Assembly: GCF_003112535.1 (NCBI RefSeq)
Contig: NZ_BEWA01000038.1
Coordinates: 1 to 35,668, forward strand
DNA from: Streptomyces rishiriensis
GTDB lineage: Bacteria > Actinomycetota > Actinomycetes > Streptomycetales > Streptomycetaceae
DNA length: 35,668 bases
Direction of reading: 5' to 3'
Below the pieces are notes generated by a model. It had not been told where the DNA came from. It was given only the letters and a program-made list of their open reading frames with translations, and searched no databases. Position 1 is the first letter of the stretch. The number at the start of each line of letters is the position of its first letter. This document shows, piece after piece, positions 7,704-16,059 of this stretch. The position numbers were made by a program, and so were the translations under genes.

Positions 7704-9125
7704 TCAGGCCTTGGCGAGTTCCTTCTCGCCCTCTTCGCGCTGCTCGGGCAGGTCCGCCGCGACGGTCTCGGCGTCGTCGTCGGCGCCGGCCTCGGCGTCA
7801 TCGTGGTCGAGCAGGGTCGTCTCGTCGAACGGCAGGCCGCCGGCCAGCACCAGCTGGACGCGCTCCTTGTCGATCTCCTTGGTCCAGGTGCCGACCAGGA
7901 CGGTGGCGACGGCGTTGCCCGCGAAGTTGGTCAGGGCGCGGGCCTCGCTCATGAAGCGGTCGATGCCCACGATGAGGCCCATGCCGTCCACCAGGGCGGG
8001 CTTGTGCGACTGCAGACCGCCGGCCAGGGTCGCCATGCCCGCGCCGGTGACGCCGGCCGCGCCCTTGGAGGCGACGAACAGGAAGAGCAGCAGCGGGATC
8101 TGCTCGCCGATCGACATCGGGGTGCCCATGGCGTCGGCGATGAACAGGGACGCCATGGTCATGTAGATCATGGTGCCGTCGAGGTTGAAGGAGTAGCCGG
8201 TCGGGACGGTGATGCCGACGACGGGCTTGCTGACGCCCAGGTGCTCCATCTTCGCGATGAGCCGCGGCAGTGCGGACTCCGAGGAGGAGGTGGACAGGAT
8301 CAGCAGGAACTCACGGGCGAGGTACTTGAAGAACGTCAGGATGTTCAGACCCGTGAAGATCTTCAGCATCGCGCCGAGCACGATGAAGACGAACAGGAAA
8401 CATGTGGTGTAGAAGCCGAGCATCAGGACGGCGAGGCTCTTGAGCGCGTCCACGCCCGCCGAGCCGACGACCGCGGCCATCGCGCCGAACGCGCCGACCG
8501 GAGCGGCCCACATGACCATCGCGAGGATGCGGAAGACGAGCCGCTGGATGTGCTCGACGCCGCGCAGGATGGGCCGGCCGGACTTGCCCATGCCCTGCAG
8601 GGCGAAACCGCACAGCAGCGCGATGAGCAGGGTCTGCAGCACGTCCGGCTGGGTGAAGGCGGAGACGATCGTGGTGGGGATGATGCCGAGCAGGAACTCG
8701 GTGGTGTCCTTGGCCTCCGCCGAGACCTGCGCCTGGCCGGTCTCCTTCACGGCGTTGGTGATGTGGAGGCCGCTGCCCGGCTCCAGGATGTTGCCGACGA
8801 CCAGGCCGATGGTGAGGGCCACGAGCGACATGACCACGAAGTAGCCGAGCGCGATGCCGCCGACCTTGCCGACCTTGGCGGCCTTGCGGACCGACCCGAT
8901 GCCCAGCACGATCGTGCAGAAGATGATCGGCGAGATCATCATCTTGATCAGGTTGACGAAGCCGGTCCCGATGGGCTTCAGCTCGACGGCGAAATCGGGG
9001 GCGGCAAGACCCACCGTGATGCCGAGCGCCACCGCGATGATCACCGCGATGTACAGGTAGTGGGTGCGGTCCCGCTTGACCACGGGTGCGGCAGGTGCCG
9101 TATCGGGGGTGCTGCTGGCGGCCAC
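7704..9125 (-). CDS. dctA: Sodium/proton:C4-dicarboxylate symporter (SLC1/DAACS family)
   Basis: 473 residues from GTG 9125. A good site, AAGGAGG, lies 6 nt before that GTG; an in-frame ATG ten codons upstream (9155) lacks a ribosome site, so the GTG is preferred. The protein imports succinate, fumarate or malate across the cytoplasmic membrane. Visible family features: eight membrane segments from HYLYIAVIIAVALG onward, HP1 serine motif STSSSESALPRL, the NLDGT motif (family N-M/L-DGT, sodium and substrate site), and the HP2 stretch GAAGVTGAGMATLAGG. The C-terminal tail is acidic (DDAEAGADDDAE). It is divergent from a CitA/DcuS-type sensor kinase, which strongly supports a dicarboxylate role over glutamate. 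Confidence 0.92.
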   Translation of the reverse strand: MAASSTPDTAPAAPVVKRDRTHYLYIAVIIAVALGITVGLAAPDFAVELKPIGTGFVNLIKMMISPIIFCTIVLGIGSVRKAAKVGKVGGIALGYFVVMSLVALTIGLVVGNILEPGSGLHITNAVKETGQAQVSAEAKDTTEFLLGIIPTTIVSAFTQPDVLQTLLIALLCGFALQGMGKSGRPILRGVEHIQRLVFRILAMVMWAAPVGAFGAMAAVVGSAGVDALKSLAVLMLGFYTTCFLFVFIVLGAMLKIFTGLNILTFFKYLAREFLLILSTSSSESALPRLIAKMEHLGVSKPVVGITVPTGYSFNLDGTMIYMTMASLFIADAMGTPMSIGEQIPLLLFLFVASKGAAGVTGAGMATLAGGLQSHKPALVDGMGLIVGIDRFMSEARALTNFAGNAVATVLVGTWTKEIDKERVQLVLAGGLPFDETTLLDHDDAEAGADDDAETVAADLPEQREEGEKELAKA

Positions 9126-9198
9126 GGCTGCCCTCCTTGACGTCTTCGTCGGCATTCACCGGCGTGCGGCTCACGTCCGGGAAGTTGTGGGGGATGCC

Positions 9199-9230
9199 GT
9201 GACTCTCTCGCGCCCTGTGAGGGCGGTCAC
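9199..9230. promoter_or_regulatory. Nested dyad in the dctA / sensor-kinase intergenic region
   Basis: GTGAC (9199-9203) and GTCAC (9226-9230) enclose CGCCCT-GTG-AGGGCG (9211-9225). It lies in the 153-bp divergent promoter region, where a response-regulator site controlling dctA is expected. Site assignment is inference. Confidence 0.4.
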
Positions 9231-9278
9231 CCTTCCGTTCATTTAGTTCACGCACGACCGCGGGGGCACACTGACGGC

Positions 9279-10907
9279 ATGCGCCTCCCCGACCTGCCCC
9301 GGCCCCGCAGCCTCGCCGGCCAGCTGTTCGCCATGCAGGCCGTGCTGATCGCGGTGCTCGTGGCGGGATACGCGCTGTTCACGTACGTCAGCGACCGCGA
9401 CCAGGCGGAGCAGGCCGCGCGCAGCCAGGCCACCGCGGTGGCCCGCTCCGTCGCCGACTCCCCCTCCGTGCAGGCGGCGATCCGCACGGCCCGCCCCACC
9501 GCCGAGCTCCAGCCGTACGCGCTGCGGATCATGCGGGACACGGACGTCGACTTCGTCACGATCATGAATCCGCAGGGCATCCGCTGGACCCACCCGGACG
9601 TGACCCAGATCGGCCAGCGCTTCCGGGGGAACACCGCGAAGGCGCTGCGGGGCGACACCTTCACCGAGACCTACACCGGCACCCTCGGCGCGTCCGTCCG
9701 CGCGGTCACCCCCATAGAGGACGGCGACGGGAGCGTCGTCGGCCTGGTCAGCGCGGGCATCAAGGTCGAGTCGATCAGCAAGCGGGTGCAGGACCAGGTG
9801 ACGGCGCTGTTCGCGGTGGCCGGCGGGGCGCTGGCCCTCGGCGCGATCGGCACGTACGTCGTCAACGCGTCCCTGCGCCGGCACACCCACGGCATGAACG
9901 CGACGGAGCTGAGCCGGATGCACGACTATCACCAGGCCGCGTTGCACGCGGTGCGCGAGGGGCTGCTGATGCTGGACGGACAGTACAAGGTGGCGCTGAT
10001 CAACGACGGAGGCCGCGAGCTGCTGGGAGTCTCCGGGGAGGTGGTGGGGCAGTCCGTCGCGGACCTCGGCCTGCCGGCTCCCCTGACGGGTGCGCTGCTG
10101 GCCTCGGAGCCGCGGGTGGACGAGGTGCACCTGGCGGCGGACCGGGTGCTCGTCGTGAACACGTCCCCCGTGTCGGGCGGCGAACGCCGCGGCACGGTCG
10201 TCACCCTGCGCGATGTGACCGAACTGCAGTCGCTGATGGGCGAGTTGGACTCCGAACGCGGTTTCACCCAGGCGCTGCGCTCACAGGCCCACGAAGCGGC
10301 GAACCGGCTGCACACGGTCGTCTCGCTGATCGAGCTGGGGCGGGCGCAGGAGGCGGTCGACTTCGCGACGGCGGAACTGGAGCTGGCCCAGGCGCTGACG
10401 GACCAGGTGGTCGCGGCGGTGGGCGAGCCGGTCCTGGCGGCGCTGCTGCTGGGCAAGACGGCACAGGCCAACGAGCGGGGCGTGGAGCTGGTGGTCTCCG
10501 CGCAGAGCACCCTGGACGACGGGGTGCTGCCGGAGTCCCTGCCCGCCCGCGACCTGGTGACGATCCTGGGCAACCTCATCGACAACGCGGTGGACGCGGC
10601 CCAGGGCAGCATGCGGGCCCGGGTGACGGTGACGGCGTCCACGCAGGGCCCCGAACTGCTGCTGCGGGTGGCCGACACGGGAGCGGGAGTGGACCCCGCG
10701 CACGCCTCCCAGGTCTTCGAGCTCGGCTTCTCGACGAAGCCGTCCGGGCCGGGCGGCCGGGGCCTCGGACTGGCCCTGGTCCGGCAGGCCGTGCAGCGGC
10801 ACGAGGGGACCTTGTCGGTGGCCGGGGCCGAGGGCGGCGGAGCCGAGTTCGTGGTGCGCCTGCCGTTGCGGACGACTGCCGCGTCGGCTCCGGGAGGCAG
10901 AGGATGA
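9279..10907 (+). CDS. CitA/DcuS-family sensor histidine kinase
   Basis: 542 residues. Membrane kinase of the citrate/C4-dicarboxylate sensing type. Order: TM1 (about 17-37), extracytoplasmic sCache/PDC domain (about 38-172, with DFVTIMNPQGIRWTHPD and RAVTPIEDGDGSVVGLVSAG), TM2 (about 174-198), cytoplasmic PAS (about 215-315), SpoB-like dimerisation helix SQAHEAANRLHTVVSLIELG with phospho-accepting H338, and HATPase with N box NLIDNAVDA (432-440), DTGAG (466-470) and GRGLGLAL (493-500). All key residues are intact. The ATG at 9279 has only a weak upstream site. It overlaps the response regulator by 4 bp and is divergent from the dicarboxylate symporter, so extracellular dicarboxylate is the likely signal. 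Confidence 0.92.
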   Translation: MRLPDLPRPRSLAGQLFAMQAVLIAVLVAGYALFTYVSDRDQAEQAARSQATAVARSVADSPSVQAAIRTARPTAELQPYALRIMRDTDVDFVTIMNPQGIRWTHPDVTQIGQRFRGNTAKALRGDTFTETYTGTLGASVRAVTPIEDGDGSVVGLVSAGIKVESISKRVQDQVTALFAVAGGALALGAIGTYVVNASLRRHTHGMNATELSRMHDYHQAALHAVREGLLMLDGQYKVALINDGGRELLGVSGEVVGQSVADLGLPAPLTGALLASEPRVDEVHLAADRVLVVNTSPVSGGERRGTVVTLRDVTELQSLMGELDSERGFTQALRSQAHEAANRLHTVVSLIELGRAQEAVDFATAELELAQALTDQVVAAVGEPVLAALLLGKTAQANERGVELVVSAQSTLDDGVLPESLPARDLVTILGNLIDNAVDAAQGSMRARVTVTASTQGPELLLRVADTGAGVDPAHASQVFELGFSTKPSGPGGRGLGLALVRQAVQRHEGTLSVAGAEGGGAEFVVRLPLRTTAASAPGGRG

Positions 10908-11602
10908 CGAGCGCAGAGCCGATAAGAGTGCTGGTCGTGGAGGACGATCCGGTCGCCGCGGACGCCCATGTCATGTACGTCGGACGGGTCCCGGGGTTCG
11001 TGGCCGTGGGCAAGGCGCACACCGGCGCGGAGGCCCGGCGGCTGCTGGACCGCACGCCGGTCGACCTCCTTCTGCTGGACCTGCACCTGCCGGACGGACA
11101 CGGGCTGCAACTGGCCCGTTCGCTGCGGGCGGCCGGCTATCACGCGGACGTCATAGCGGTGACCTCGGCGCGCGACCTGACGGTGGTCCGCGAGGGCGTC
11201 TCGCTGGGGGTCGTGCAGTACGTGCTGAAGCCCTTCACGTTCGCGACCCTGCGCGACCGGCTGGTGCGGTACGCCGAGTTCCGGGGGGCGGCGGGCGAGG
11301 CGAGCGGCCAGGACGAGGTCGACCGGGCGCTCGCGACGCTGCGCGCGCCGGGCCCCGCCGCGCTCCCCAAGGGCTTGAGCGCACCGACCCTGGAACGGGT
11401 GACGGAGACCGTCCGGCAGGCCGCGGAGGGGCTGACGGCGGCCGGGGTGGCCGAGGCCGTGGGCATCTCCCGGATCACCGCCCGACGGTATCTGGAGCAT
11501 CTGGTCGAGGCCGGGCGGGCCGAGCGCAAGCCGCTGTACGGGCAGGTGGGAAGGCCGGAGCTGGTCTACCGGTGGGTGCCGGGGCCCGTCAAGGGCCGGT
11601 GA
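10904..11602 (+). CDS. CitB/DcuR-family response regulator
   Basis: 232 residues. Receiver domain (7-125): acidic pair ED-D near 13-15, phosphorylation site D59 in LLLLDLHLPDGHG, T87 and K109 (YVLKPF). The C-terminal half has a winged-HTH/CitT-like reader with GLTAAGVAEAVGISRITARRYLEHLVEAG (recognition helix about 193-205) and the closing RPELVYRW wing typical of DcuR/CitB regulators. ATG overlaps the kinase TGA (ATGA), so the pair is translationally coupled. Probably activates the divergent symporter gene in response to C4-dicarboxylates. Confidence 0.92.
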   Translation: MTSAEPIRVLVVEDDPVAADAHVMYVGRVPGFVAVGKAHTGAEARRLLDRTPVDLLLLDLHLPDGHGLQLARSLRAAGYHADVIAVTSARDLTVVREGVSLGVVQYVLKPFTFATLRDRLVRYAEFRGAAGEASGQDEVDRALATLRAPGPAALPKGLSAPTLERVTETVRQAAEGLTAAGVAEAVGISRITARRYLEHLVEAGRAERKPLYGQVGRPELVYRWVPGPVKGR

Positions 11603-11797
11603 GCCGGTCGGCTCCGGCGCGGGCCCCGACCGCACCAGCGGCGACGCCGGCGCGGGCGGCGGCTCGGGCCTTCCGGCTCACCGGCAGCACCTTAAGGGGG
11701 CGCGGAAGACGGGACCCGGTGAGGCCGTCCCCGTCCGTCCCGCTTCCCCGCGCCCGGGGCACTCGGGTGACCGTCCCGTTCGCCGCCTCCGTCACCC

Positions 11798-11813
11798 CCG
11801 TAGCTTTCTACGG
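11798..11813 (+). terminator. Short hairpin in the gap after the response regulator
   Basis: CCGTAG-CTTT-CTACGG. The gap 11603-11875 otherwise holds no credible gene. The stem is weak for a terminator, so it may equally be part of the promoter region of the next gene. Confidence 0.25.
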
Positions 11814-11815
11814 CC

Positions 11816-11846
11816 GGTGACTGTGTCCGGACAACCCGTAGTCACC
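11816..11846. promoter_or_regulatory. Dyad upstream of the Xre-type gene
   Basis: GGTGACT (11816-11822) and AGTCACC (11840-11846) are perfect inverse copies, 17 bp apart, around a second palindrome TGTCCGGACA. The right arm would overlap the -35 region of the promoter at 11863-11868, as expected for an autoregulatory operator. Confidence 0.45.
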
Positions 11847-11862
11847 GCATCCCGGGCCCCTC

Positions 11863-11868
11863 TACCTT
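11863..11868 (+). promoter_or_regulatory. -10 box of the Xre-type gene (leaderless start)
   Basis: TACCTT followed by 7 nt and GTG 11876. No ribosome site precedes the GTG, so the transcript is probably leaderless. Confidence 0.45.
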
Positions 11869-11875
11869 GTCACCC

Positions 11876-12589
11876 GTGTCCAGACCCGCAGCGCACGCCC
11901 GTCAGCCCGGCCCTCCCTTCGACGCTCCCGCCGCCCGCAGGCTCCGTGTCGCCCTCGGCATGACCCCGGCTCACGTCGCCCAGAGCTTGCGCGCCTCCTA
12001 CGCCCTCGCGCACGCCACCCCCGACCTCGTGAACGCCTGGGAACGCGGGGCACTCACCCCGGCCCACGCCGAACTCGCCGCCCTCGCGGGCGTGTTGTGG
12101 TGTTCCCCGGCCGAACTCATCGGACGTCCCCGGACTCTGCGCGAACACCGCGTCGCCCGGGGCCTGGCGCCCGAGGACGTCGCGCGGGCCGTGGGCCACG
12201 AGTTCCCGGCGTACACGCGCATGGAGGAGAGCGGGCAGTGGCGGGGCACGGACCGGCAGTCGGCCGCCCTCGCCGAGCTGCTCGGCCTCGCGCTGCCGGA
12301 CCTGGTCACGGTCACCGGCCGGGAGGCCGAGCTCGCCGACCTGCTGCGCGGCGCGGCCCGCACGCGGTGGCAGGCGTACGTCAAGCCGGTGGGCAGGATC
12401 GTGCCGCTGGACCGGCGGCTCCTGGAGAACGCTCTCCAGGAGCTGCACCGGGACTACCAGCGGCAGATGGTCGCCACGCTCGGCTGGGGCGGCGGCAGCG
12501 CGGCCGGGGACGCGAGCGACGCCGGCGAGGACTTCCTCGACCGGATCGTCGACACCTTCTGGACGAGGCTGGGTAAGGGGACGGCCTAG
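11876..12589 (+). CDS. Xre-type helix-turn-helix regulator with two HTH segments
   Basis: 237 residues from GTG 11876; an in-frame TTG three codons earlier (11867) is the other option. Two degenerate Xre-like domains follow each other: about 17-72 (LRVALGMTPAHVAQSLR ... VNAWERGALTPAHAELAALAGVL) and about 78-130 (LREHRVARGLAPEDVARAVG ... YTRMEESGQWRGTDRQSAALAELLG). The remainder (about 145-237) is helical with a Gly-rich patch near the end. It stands between the dicarboxylate two-component system and the pfkA/pta/ackA/pyk cluster; a role in controlling central carbon flux is suggested only by position. Family assignment is solid, function unknown. Confidence 0.75.
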   Translation: MSRPAAHARQPGPPFDAPAARRLRVALGMTPAHVAQSLRASYALAHATPDLVNAWERGALTPAHAELAALAGVLWCSPAELIGRPRTLREHRVARGLAPEDVARAVGHEFPAYTRMEESGQWRGTDRQSAALAELLGLALPDLVTVTGREAELADLLRGAARTRWQAYVKPVGRIVPLDRRLLENALQELHRDYQRQMVATLGWGGGSAAGDASDAGEDFLDRIVDTFWTRLGKGTA

Positions 12590-12599
12590 ACGTGCCGTC

Positions 12600-12624
12600 G
12601 GACAGCGCACCCGGTGTGCCGTCC
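12600..12624. terminator. Possible bidirectional terminator between the Xre-type gene and pfkA
   Basis: GGACAGCGCACC (12600-12611) pairs with GGTGTGCCGTCC (12613-12624) with one mismatch and one G-U, closing on a small loop. It lies between two convergent genes, 35 bp from the end of pfkA. Confidence 0.4.
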
Positions 12625-12658
12625 GGCAGGTCGGCGACGAGGCCCGGGGTCCAGGGGT

Positions 12659-13684
12659 CTAGAAGACCGACTCCGCTTCCACGATCCGGTCCTTGGGCAC
12701 CGTCTTGAGCTCGGTCACCGCTTCCGCCAGCGGCACCATCACGACGTCCGTGCCGCGCAGCGCCGTCATCCGCCCGAACTGGCCGCGGTGCGCCGCCTCC
12801 ACGGCGTGCCAGCCGAAGCGGGTGGCGAGGACGCGGTCGTACGCCGTCGGGACGCCGCCGCGCTGGACGTGGCCGAGGATGACCGGGCGGGCCTCCTTGC
12901 CGAGCCGCCTCTCCAGCTCGTAGGCCAGCGCCGTGCCGATGCCCTGGAAGCGCTCGTGGCCGAACTGGTCGATCGCACCCTTGCTGTAGTCCATCGTGCC
13001 GTCCGCCGGGTGCGCGCCCTCGGCGACGCAGATCACCGCGAACTTCTTGCCGCGCGCGAACCGCTCCTCGACCATCTTCACCAGGTCGGCGGGGTCGAAG
13101 GGGCGCTCGGGCAGACAGATGCCGTGCGCGCCCGCCGCCATTCCGCTCTCCAGCGCGATCCAGCCCGCGTGGCGGCCCATGACCTCGACGACCATCACCC
13201 GCTGGTGGGACTCCGCGGTCGTCTTCAGGCGGTCCATCGCCTCCGTCGCGACGCCGACCGCCGTGTCGAATCCGAACGTGCGGTCGGTGGAGGAGATGTC
13301 GTTGTCGATCGTCTTCGGGACGCCGACCACCGGCAGTCCGGCGTCGGACAGCATGCGCGCCGCCGTCAGCGTGCCCTCGCCGCCGATCGGGATGAGCGCG
13401 TCGATGCCGAAGTCGTGGATCATGTCGGAGGCGCTCTCGCAGGCCTCGCGCAGCCGGTCGCGCTCCAGCCGCGACGAGCCGAGGATGGTGCCGCCGCGGG
13501 CCAGGATGCCGCTCACCGCGTTGAGGTCGAGCCCGCGGTAACGACCGTCCAGCAGCCCCGCGTAACCGTCCTCGAAGCCGATGACCTCGTCACGGTAGTG
13601 GTCCACGGCGCGGTGCACGACCGAGCGGATCACTGCGTTCAGGCCGGGGCAGTCGCCGCCTGCGGTGAGAACTCCGATGCGCAT
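12659..13684 (-). CDS. pfkA: 6-phosphofructokinase
   Basis: 341 residues, the usual actinobacterial length. Phosphorylates fructose-6-phosphate in glycolysis. Motifs: nucleotide loop TAGGDCPGLNAVIR (near the start), GFEDGYAGLLDG, GGTILGSSR, IPIGGEGTLTAA, catalytic PKTIDNDISSTDRTFGFDTA, and EVMGRHAGWIALE. The GGEGT loop keeps Gly at the position where pyrophosphate enzymes carry Asp, favouring ATP as donor; the Glu in place of the usual Asp is typical of group III bacterial enzymes. Start ATG 13684 is preceded by AGGAG at a 10-nt spacing and begins MRIGVLTAGGD. Transcribed away from pta. Confidence 0.95.
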   Translation of the reverse strand: MRIGVLTAGGDCPGLNAVIRSVVHRAVDHYRDEVIGFEDGYAGLLDGRYRGLDLNAVSGILARGGTILGSSRLERDRLREACESASDMIHDFGIDALIPIGGEGTLTAARMLSDAGLPVVGVPKTIDNDISSTDRTFGFDTAVGVATEAMDRLKTTAESHQRVMVVEVMGRHAGWIALESGMAAGAHGICLPERPFDPADLVKMVEERFARGKKFAVICVAEGAHPADGTMDYSKGAIDQFGHERFQGIGTALAYELERRLGKEARPVILGHVQRGGVPTAYDRVLATRFGWHAVEAAHRGQFGRMTALRGTDVVMVPLAEAVTELKTVPKDRIVEAESVF

Positions 13685-13807
13685 CGTGCTGTGTCTCCTG
13701 CTCGCTGTCGTTGCCGGTGAGCCGGATCCGATTGTTTCACGCCGCCGAGCGGGCTGTCTCTTGACGGGCGCCTTAATCACGGCCGGGGGTATTGTCAAGA
13801 GGGATCT

Positions 13808-13823
13808 GCTCACCTAGGTGGGC
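13808..13823. promoter_or_regulatory. Palindrome in the pfkA/pta divergent region
   Basis: GCTCACCTAGGTGGGC with a perfect core CACCTAGGTG (13811-13820). It sits in the 224-bp region shared by pfkA (-) and pta (+) and could be an operator coordinating glycolysis with acetate overflow. A minus-strand TTGACA at 13798-13793 may be the -35 of pfkA, but no clean -10 follows. Confidence 0.35.
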
Positions 13824-13908
13824 GATTTTTGTGCGCCGGAGAGAGGCCGGGCCGAGCTGCCCGGGCCGAGCGCCGACGAACTGCCCCGGAACGAAACGGA
13901 GAGCTCGC

Positions 13909-16059
13909 GTGACCCGCAGCGTGTACGTGACCGGTATCGACCGCGGCGACGGCCGCCAGGTCGTCGAGCTGGGAGTCATGGAGCTCCTGACCCGGCAGGT
14001 CGACCGGGTGGGCGTCTTCCGTCCTCTCGTCCACGACGGGCCCGACCGGCTCTTCGAGCTGCTGCGCGCCCGCTACCGGCTGGCGCAGGATCCGGCCACC
14101 GTCTACGGCATGGACTACCACGAGGCGTCCGCCCTCCAGGCCGAACAGGGGGCGGACGAGCTGGTCTCCACCCTGGTCGAGCGCTTCCACCGGGTCGCCC
14201 GCGCCTACGACGTCGTCCTCGTCCTCGGCACGGACTACGCCGACACGCAGTTCCCGGACGAACTCGCGCTCAACGCCCGCCTCGCCAACGAGTTCGGCGC
14301 GTCCGTGATCCCGGTCGTCGGCGGCCGCAGGCAGACCGCGGAGTCGGTGCTCGCCGAGACCCGCAACGCCTACCGGGCGTACGAGGGCCTCGGGTGCGAC
14401 GTGCTGGCCATGGTGACCAACCGGGTCGCCCCCGAGGACCGGGAGGAGATCGCCGCCGGTCTCGCCACCCGGCTGCCCGTGCCCTGCTACGTCGTGCCCG
14501 ACGAGCCCGCGCTCTCCGCGCCGACCGTCGCGCAGATCAGCCACGCCCTGGGCGCACGGGTGCTCCTGGGCGACGACTCCGGGCTGGCCCGCGACGCCCT
14601 CGACTTCGTCTTCGGCGGGGCGATGCTGCCGAACTTCCTCAACGCCCTGACGCCGGGCTGCCTGGTGGTCACGCCCGGGGACCGGGCCGACCTGGTCATC
14701 GGCACGCTGGCCGCGCACAGCGCCGGCACCCCGCCGATCGCCGGTGTGCTGCTGACGCTGGGCGAGATCCCGCCCGACGAGATCCTCACGCTGGCCGCCC
14801 GCCTGGCCCCCGGCACGCCGGTCGTGTCGGTGCCCGGCAACAGCTTCCCCACCGCGGAGCAGTTGTTCTCCCTGGAGGGCAAGCTGAACGCGGCCACCCC
14901 GCGCAAGGCCGAGACCGCGCTGGGCCTGTTCGAGCGGTACGTCGACACGAGCGAACTGCTCAAGCGGGTCTCCGCGCCCAGCACCGACCGCGTCACGCCG
15001 ATGATGTTCGAGCACAAGCTCCTCGAACAGGCGCGCTCCGACAAGCGCCGCGTGGTCCTCCCCGAGGGGACCGAGGAGCGCGTCCTGCACGCGGCCGAGG
15101 TGCTGCTGCGCCGGGGCGTGTGCGACCTCACGCTGCTCGGGCCCGTCGACCAGATCCGCAAGAAGGCCGCCGACCTGGGCATAGACCTCGGCGACTGCGC
15201 GCTGATCGACCCGGCGACCAGCGAACTGCGCGACGGCTTCGCGCAGAAGTACGCCGCGCTGCGCGCCCACAAGGGCGTCAGCGTCGAGCTGGCCTACGAC
15301 GTCGTGTCGGACGTGAACTACTTCGGCACGCTCATGGTCCAGGAGGGGCTGGCCGACGGCATGGTCTCCGGGTCCGTGCACTCCACGGCCGCCACCATCC
15401 GGCCCGCCTTCGAGATCATCAAGACCAAGCCGGACGCCGACATCGTCTCCTCGGTGTTCTTCATGTGCCTGGCCGACAAGGTCCTCGTCTACGGCGACTG
15501 CGCGGTCAACCCCGACCCGGACGCCGGGCAGCTCGCCGACATCGCCGTCCAGTCGGCCACGACCGCGGCCCGGTTCGGCGTGGAGCCGCGGATCGCGATG
15601 CTGTCGTACTCCACCGGCACGTCCGGCTCGGGAGCGGACGTGGACAAGGTGCGCGAGGCGACGGAGCTGGTGCGCGGACGGCGGCCCGATCTGAGGATCG
15701 AGGGGCCCATCCAGTACGACGCCGCCGTCGAGCCGACCGTCGCCGCGACGAAGCTGCCGGGGTCCGAAGTCGCCGGTCAGGCCAGCGTGTTGATCTTCCC
15801 GGACCTCAACACGGGCAACAACACCTACAAGGCCGTGCAGCGGTCGGCCGGCGCCATCGCGGTCGGGCCGGTGCTGCAGGGGCTGCGCAAGCCGGTGAAC
15901 GACCTGTCCCGGGGCGCTCTCGTCCAGGACATCGTGAACACCGTCGCCATCACGGCGATCCAGGCCCAGAGCGAGACCCAGAGCCAGGCCCAGAATCAGG
16001 CCCAGAGCCAGATCCCGACCCAGATCCCGACCTCCAGCGAGAAGGCGACCGAACTGTGA
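13909..16059 (+). CDS. pta: Phosphate acetyltransferase (two-domain type)
   Basis: 716 residues from GTG 13909, preceded by ACGGAGAG. Converts acetyl-CoA and phosphate to acetyl phosphate. The N-terminal BioD/DRTGG-like regulatory domain spans about 1-350 (VTNRVAPEDREEI, PTVAQISHALGA, GDRADLVIGTL); its Walker A is degenerate (GIDRGDGRQV, no GKS/T), so nucleotide binding is doubtful. The catalytic PTA domain (about 360-680) shows KRRVVLPEGTEERVL, LMVQEGLADGMVSG, ARFGVEPRIAMLSYSTGTSG and FPDLNTGNNTYKAVQRSAGA. The last 30 residues are a low-complexity Gln/Ser/Ala tail (QSQAQNQAQSQ) from a 12-bp-like repeat. It overlaps ackA by 4 bp (GTGA), the classic acetate operon. Confidence 0.95.
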   Translation: MTRSVYVTGIDRGDGRQVVELGVMELLTRQVDRVGVFRPLVHDGPDRLFELLRARYRLAQDPATVYGMDYHEASALQAEQGADELVSTLVERFHRVARAYDVVLVLGTDYADTQFPDELALNARLANEFGASVIPVVGGRRQTAESVLAETRNAYRAYEGLGCDVLAMVTNRVAPEDREEIAAGLATRLPVPCYVVPDEPALSAPTVAQISHALGARVLLGDDSGLARDALDFVFGGAMLPNFLNALTPGCLVVTPGDRADLVIGTLAAHSAGTPPIAGVLLTLGEIPPDEILTLAARLAPGTPVVSVPGNSFPTAEQLFSLEGKLNAATPRKAETALGLFERYVDTSELLKRVSAPSTDRVTPMMFEHKLLEQARSDKRRVVLPEGTEERVLHAAEVLLRRGVCDLTLLGPVDQIRKKAADLGIDLGDCALIDPATSELRDGFAQKYAALRAHKGVSVELAYDVVSDVNYFGTLMVQEGLADGMVSGSVHSTAATIRPAFEIIKTKPDADIVSSVFFMCLADKVLVYGDCAVNPDPDAGQLADIAVQSATTAARFGVEPRIAMLSYSTGTSGSGADVDKVREATELVRGRRPDLRIEGPIQYDAAVEPTVAATKLPGSEVAGQASVLIFPDLNTGNNTYKAVQRSAGAIAVGPVLQGLRKPVNDLSRGALVQDIVNTVAITAIQAQSETQSQAQNQAQSQIPTQIPTSSEKATEL
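15963..16030 (+). repeat. In-frame 12-bp-like repeats in the pta 3' end
   Basis: Variants of CCCAGAGCCAGG (coding Q-S-Q-A) and two copies of CAGATCCCGACC (Q-I-P-T) are arranged in tandem. They add a hydrophilic tail beyond the conserved PTA domain. Copy number is likely to vary between strains. Confidence 0.7.

Noticed and set aside
12659..13684. Pyrophosphate-dependent phosphofructokinase
   Set aside because: The GGEGT loop keeps Gly where PPi enzymes have Asp, so ATP dependence is favoured.
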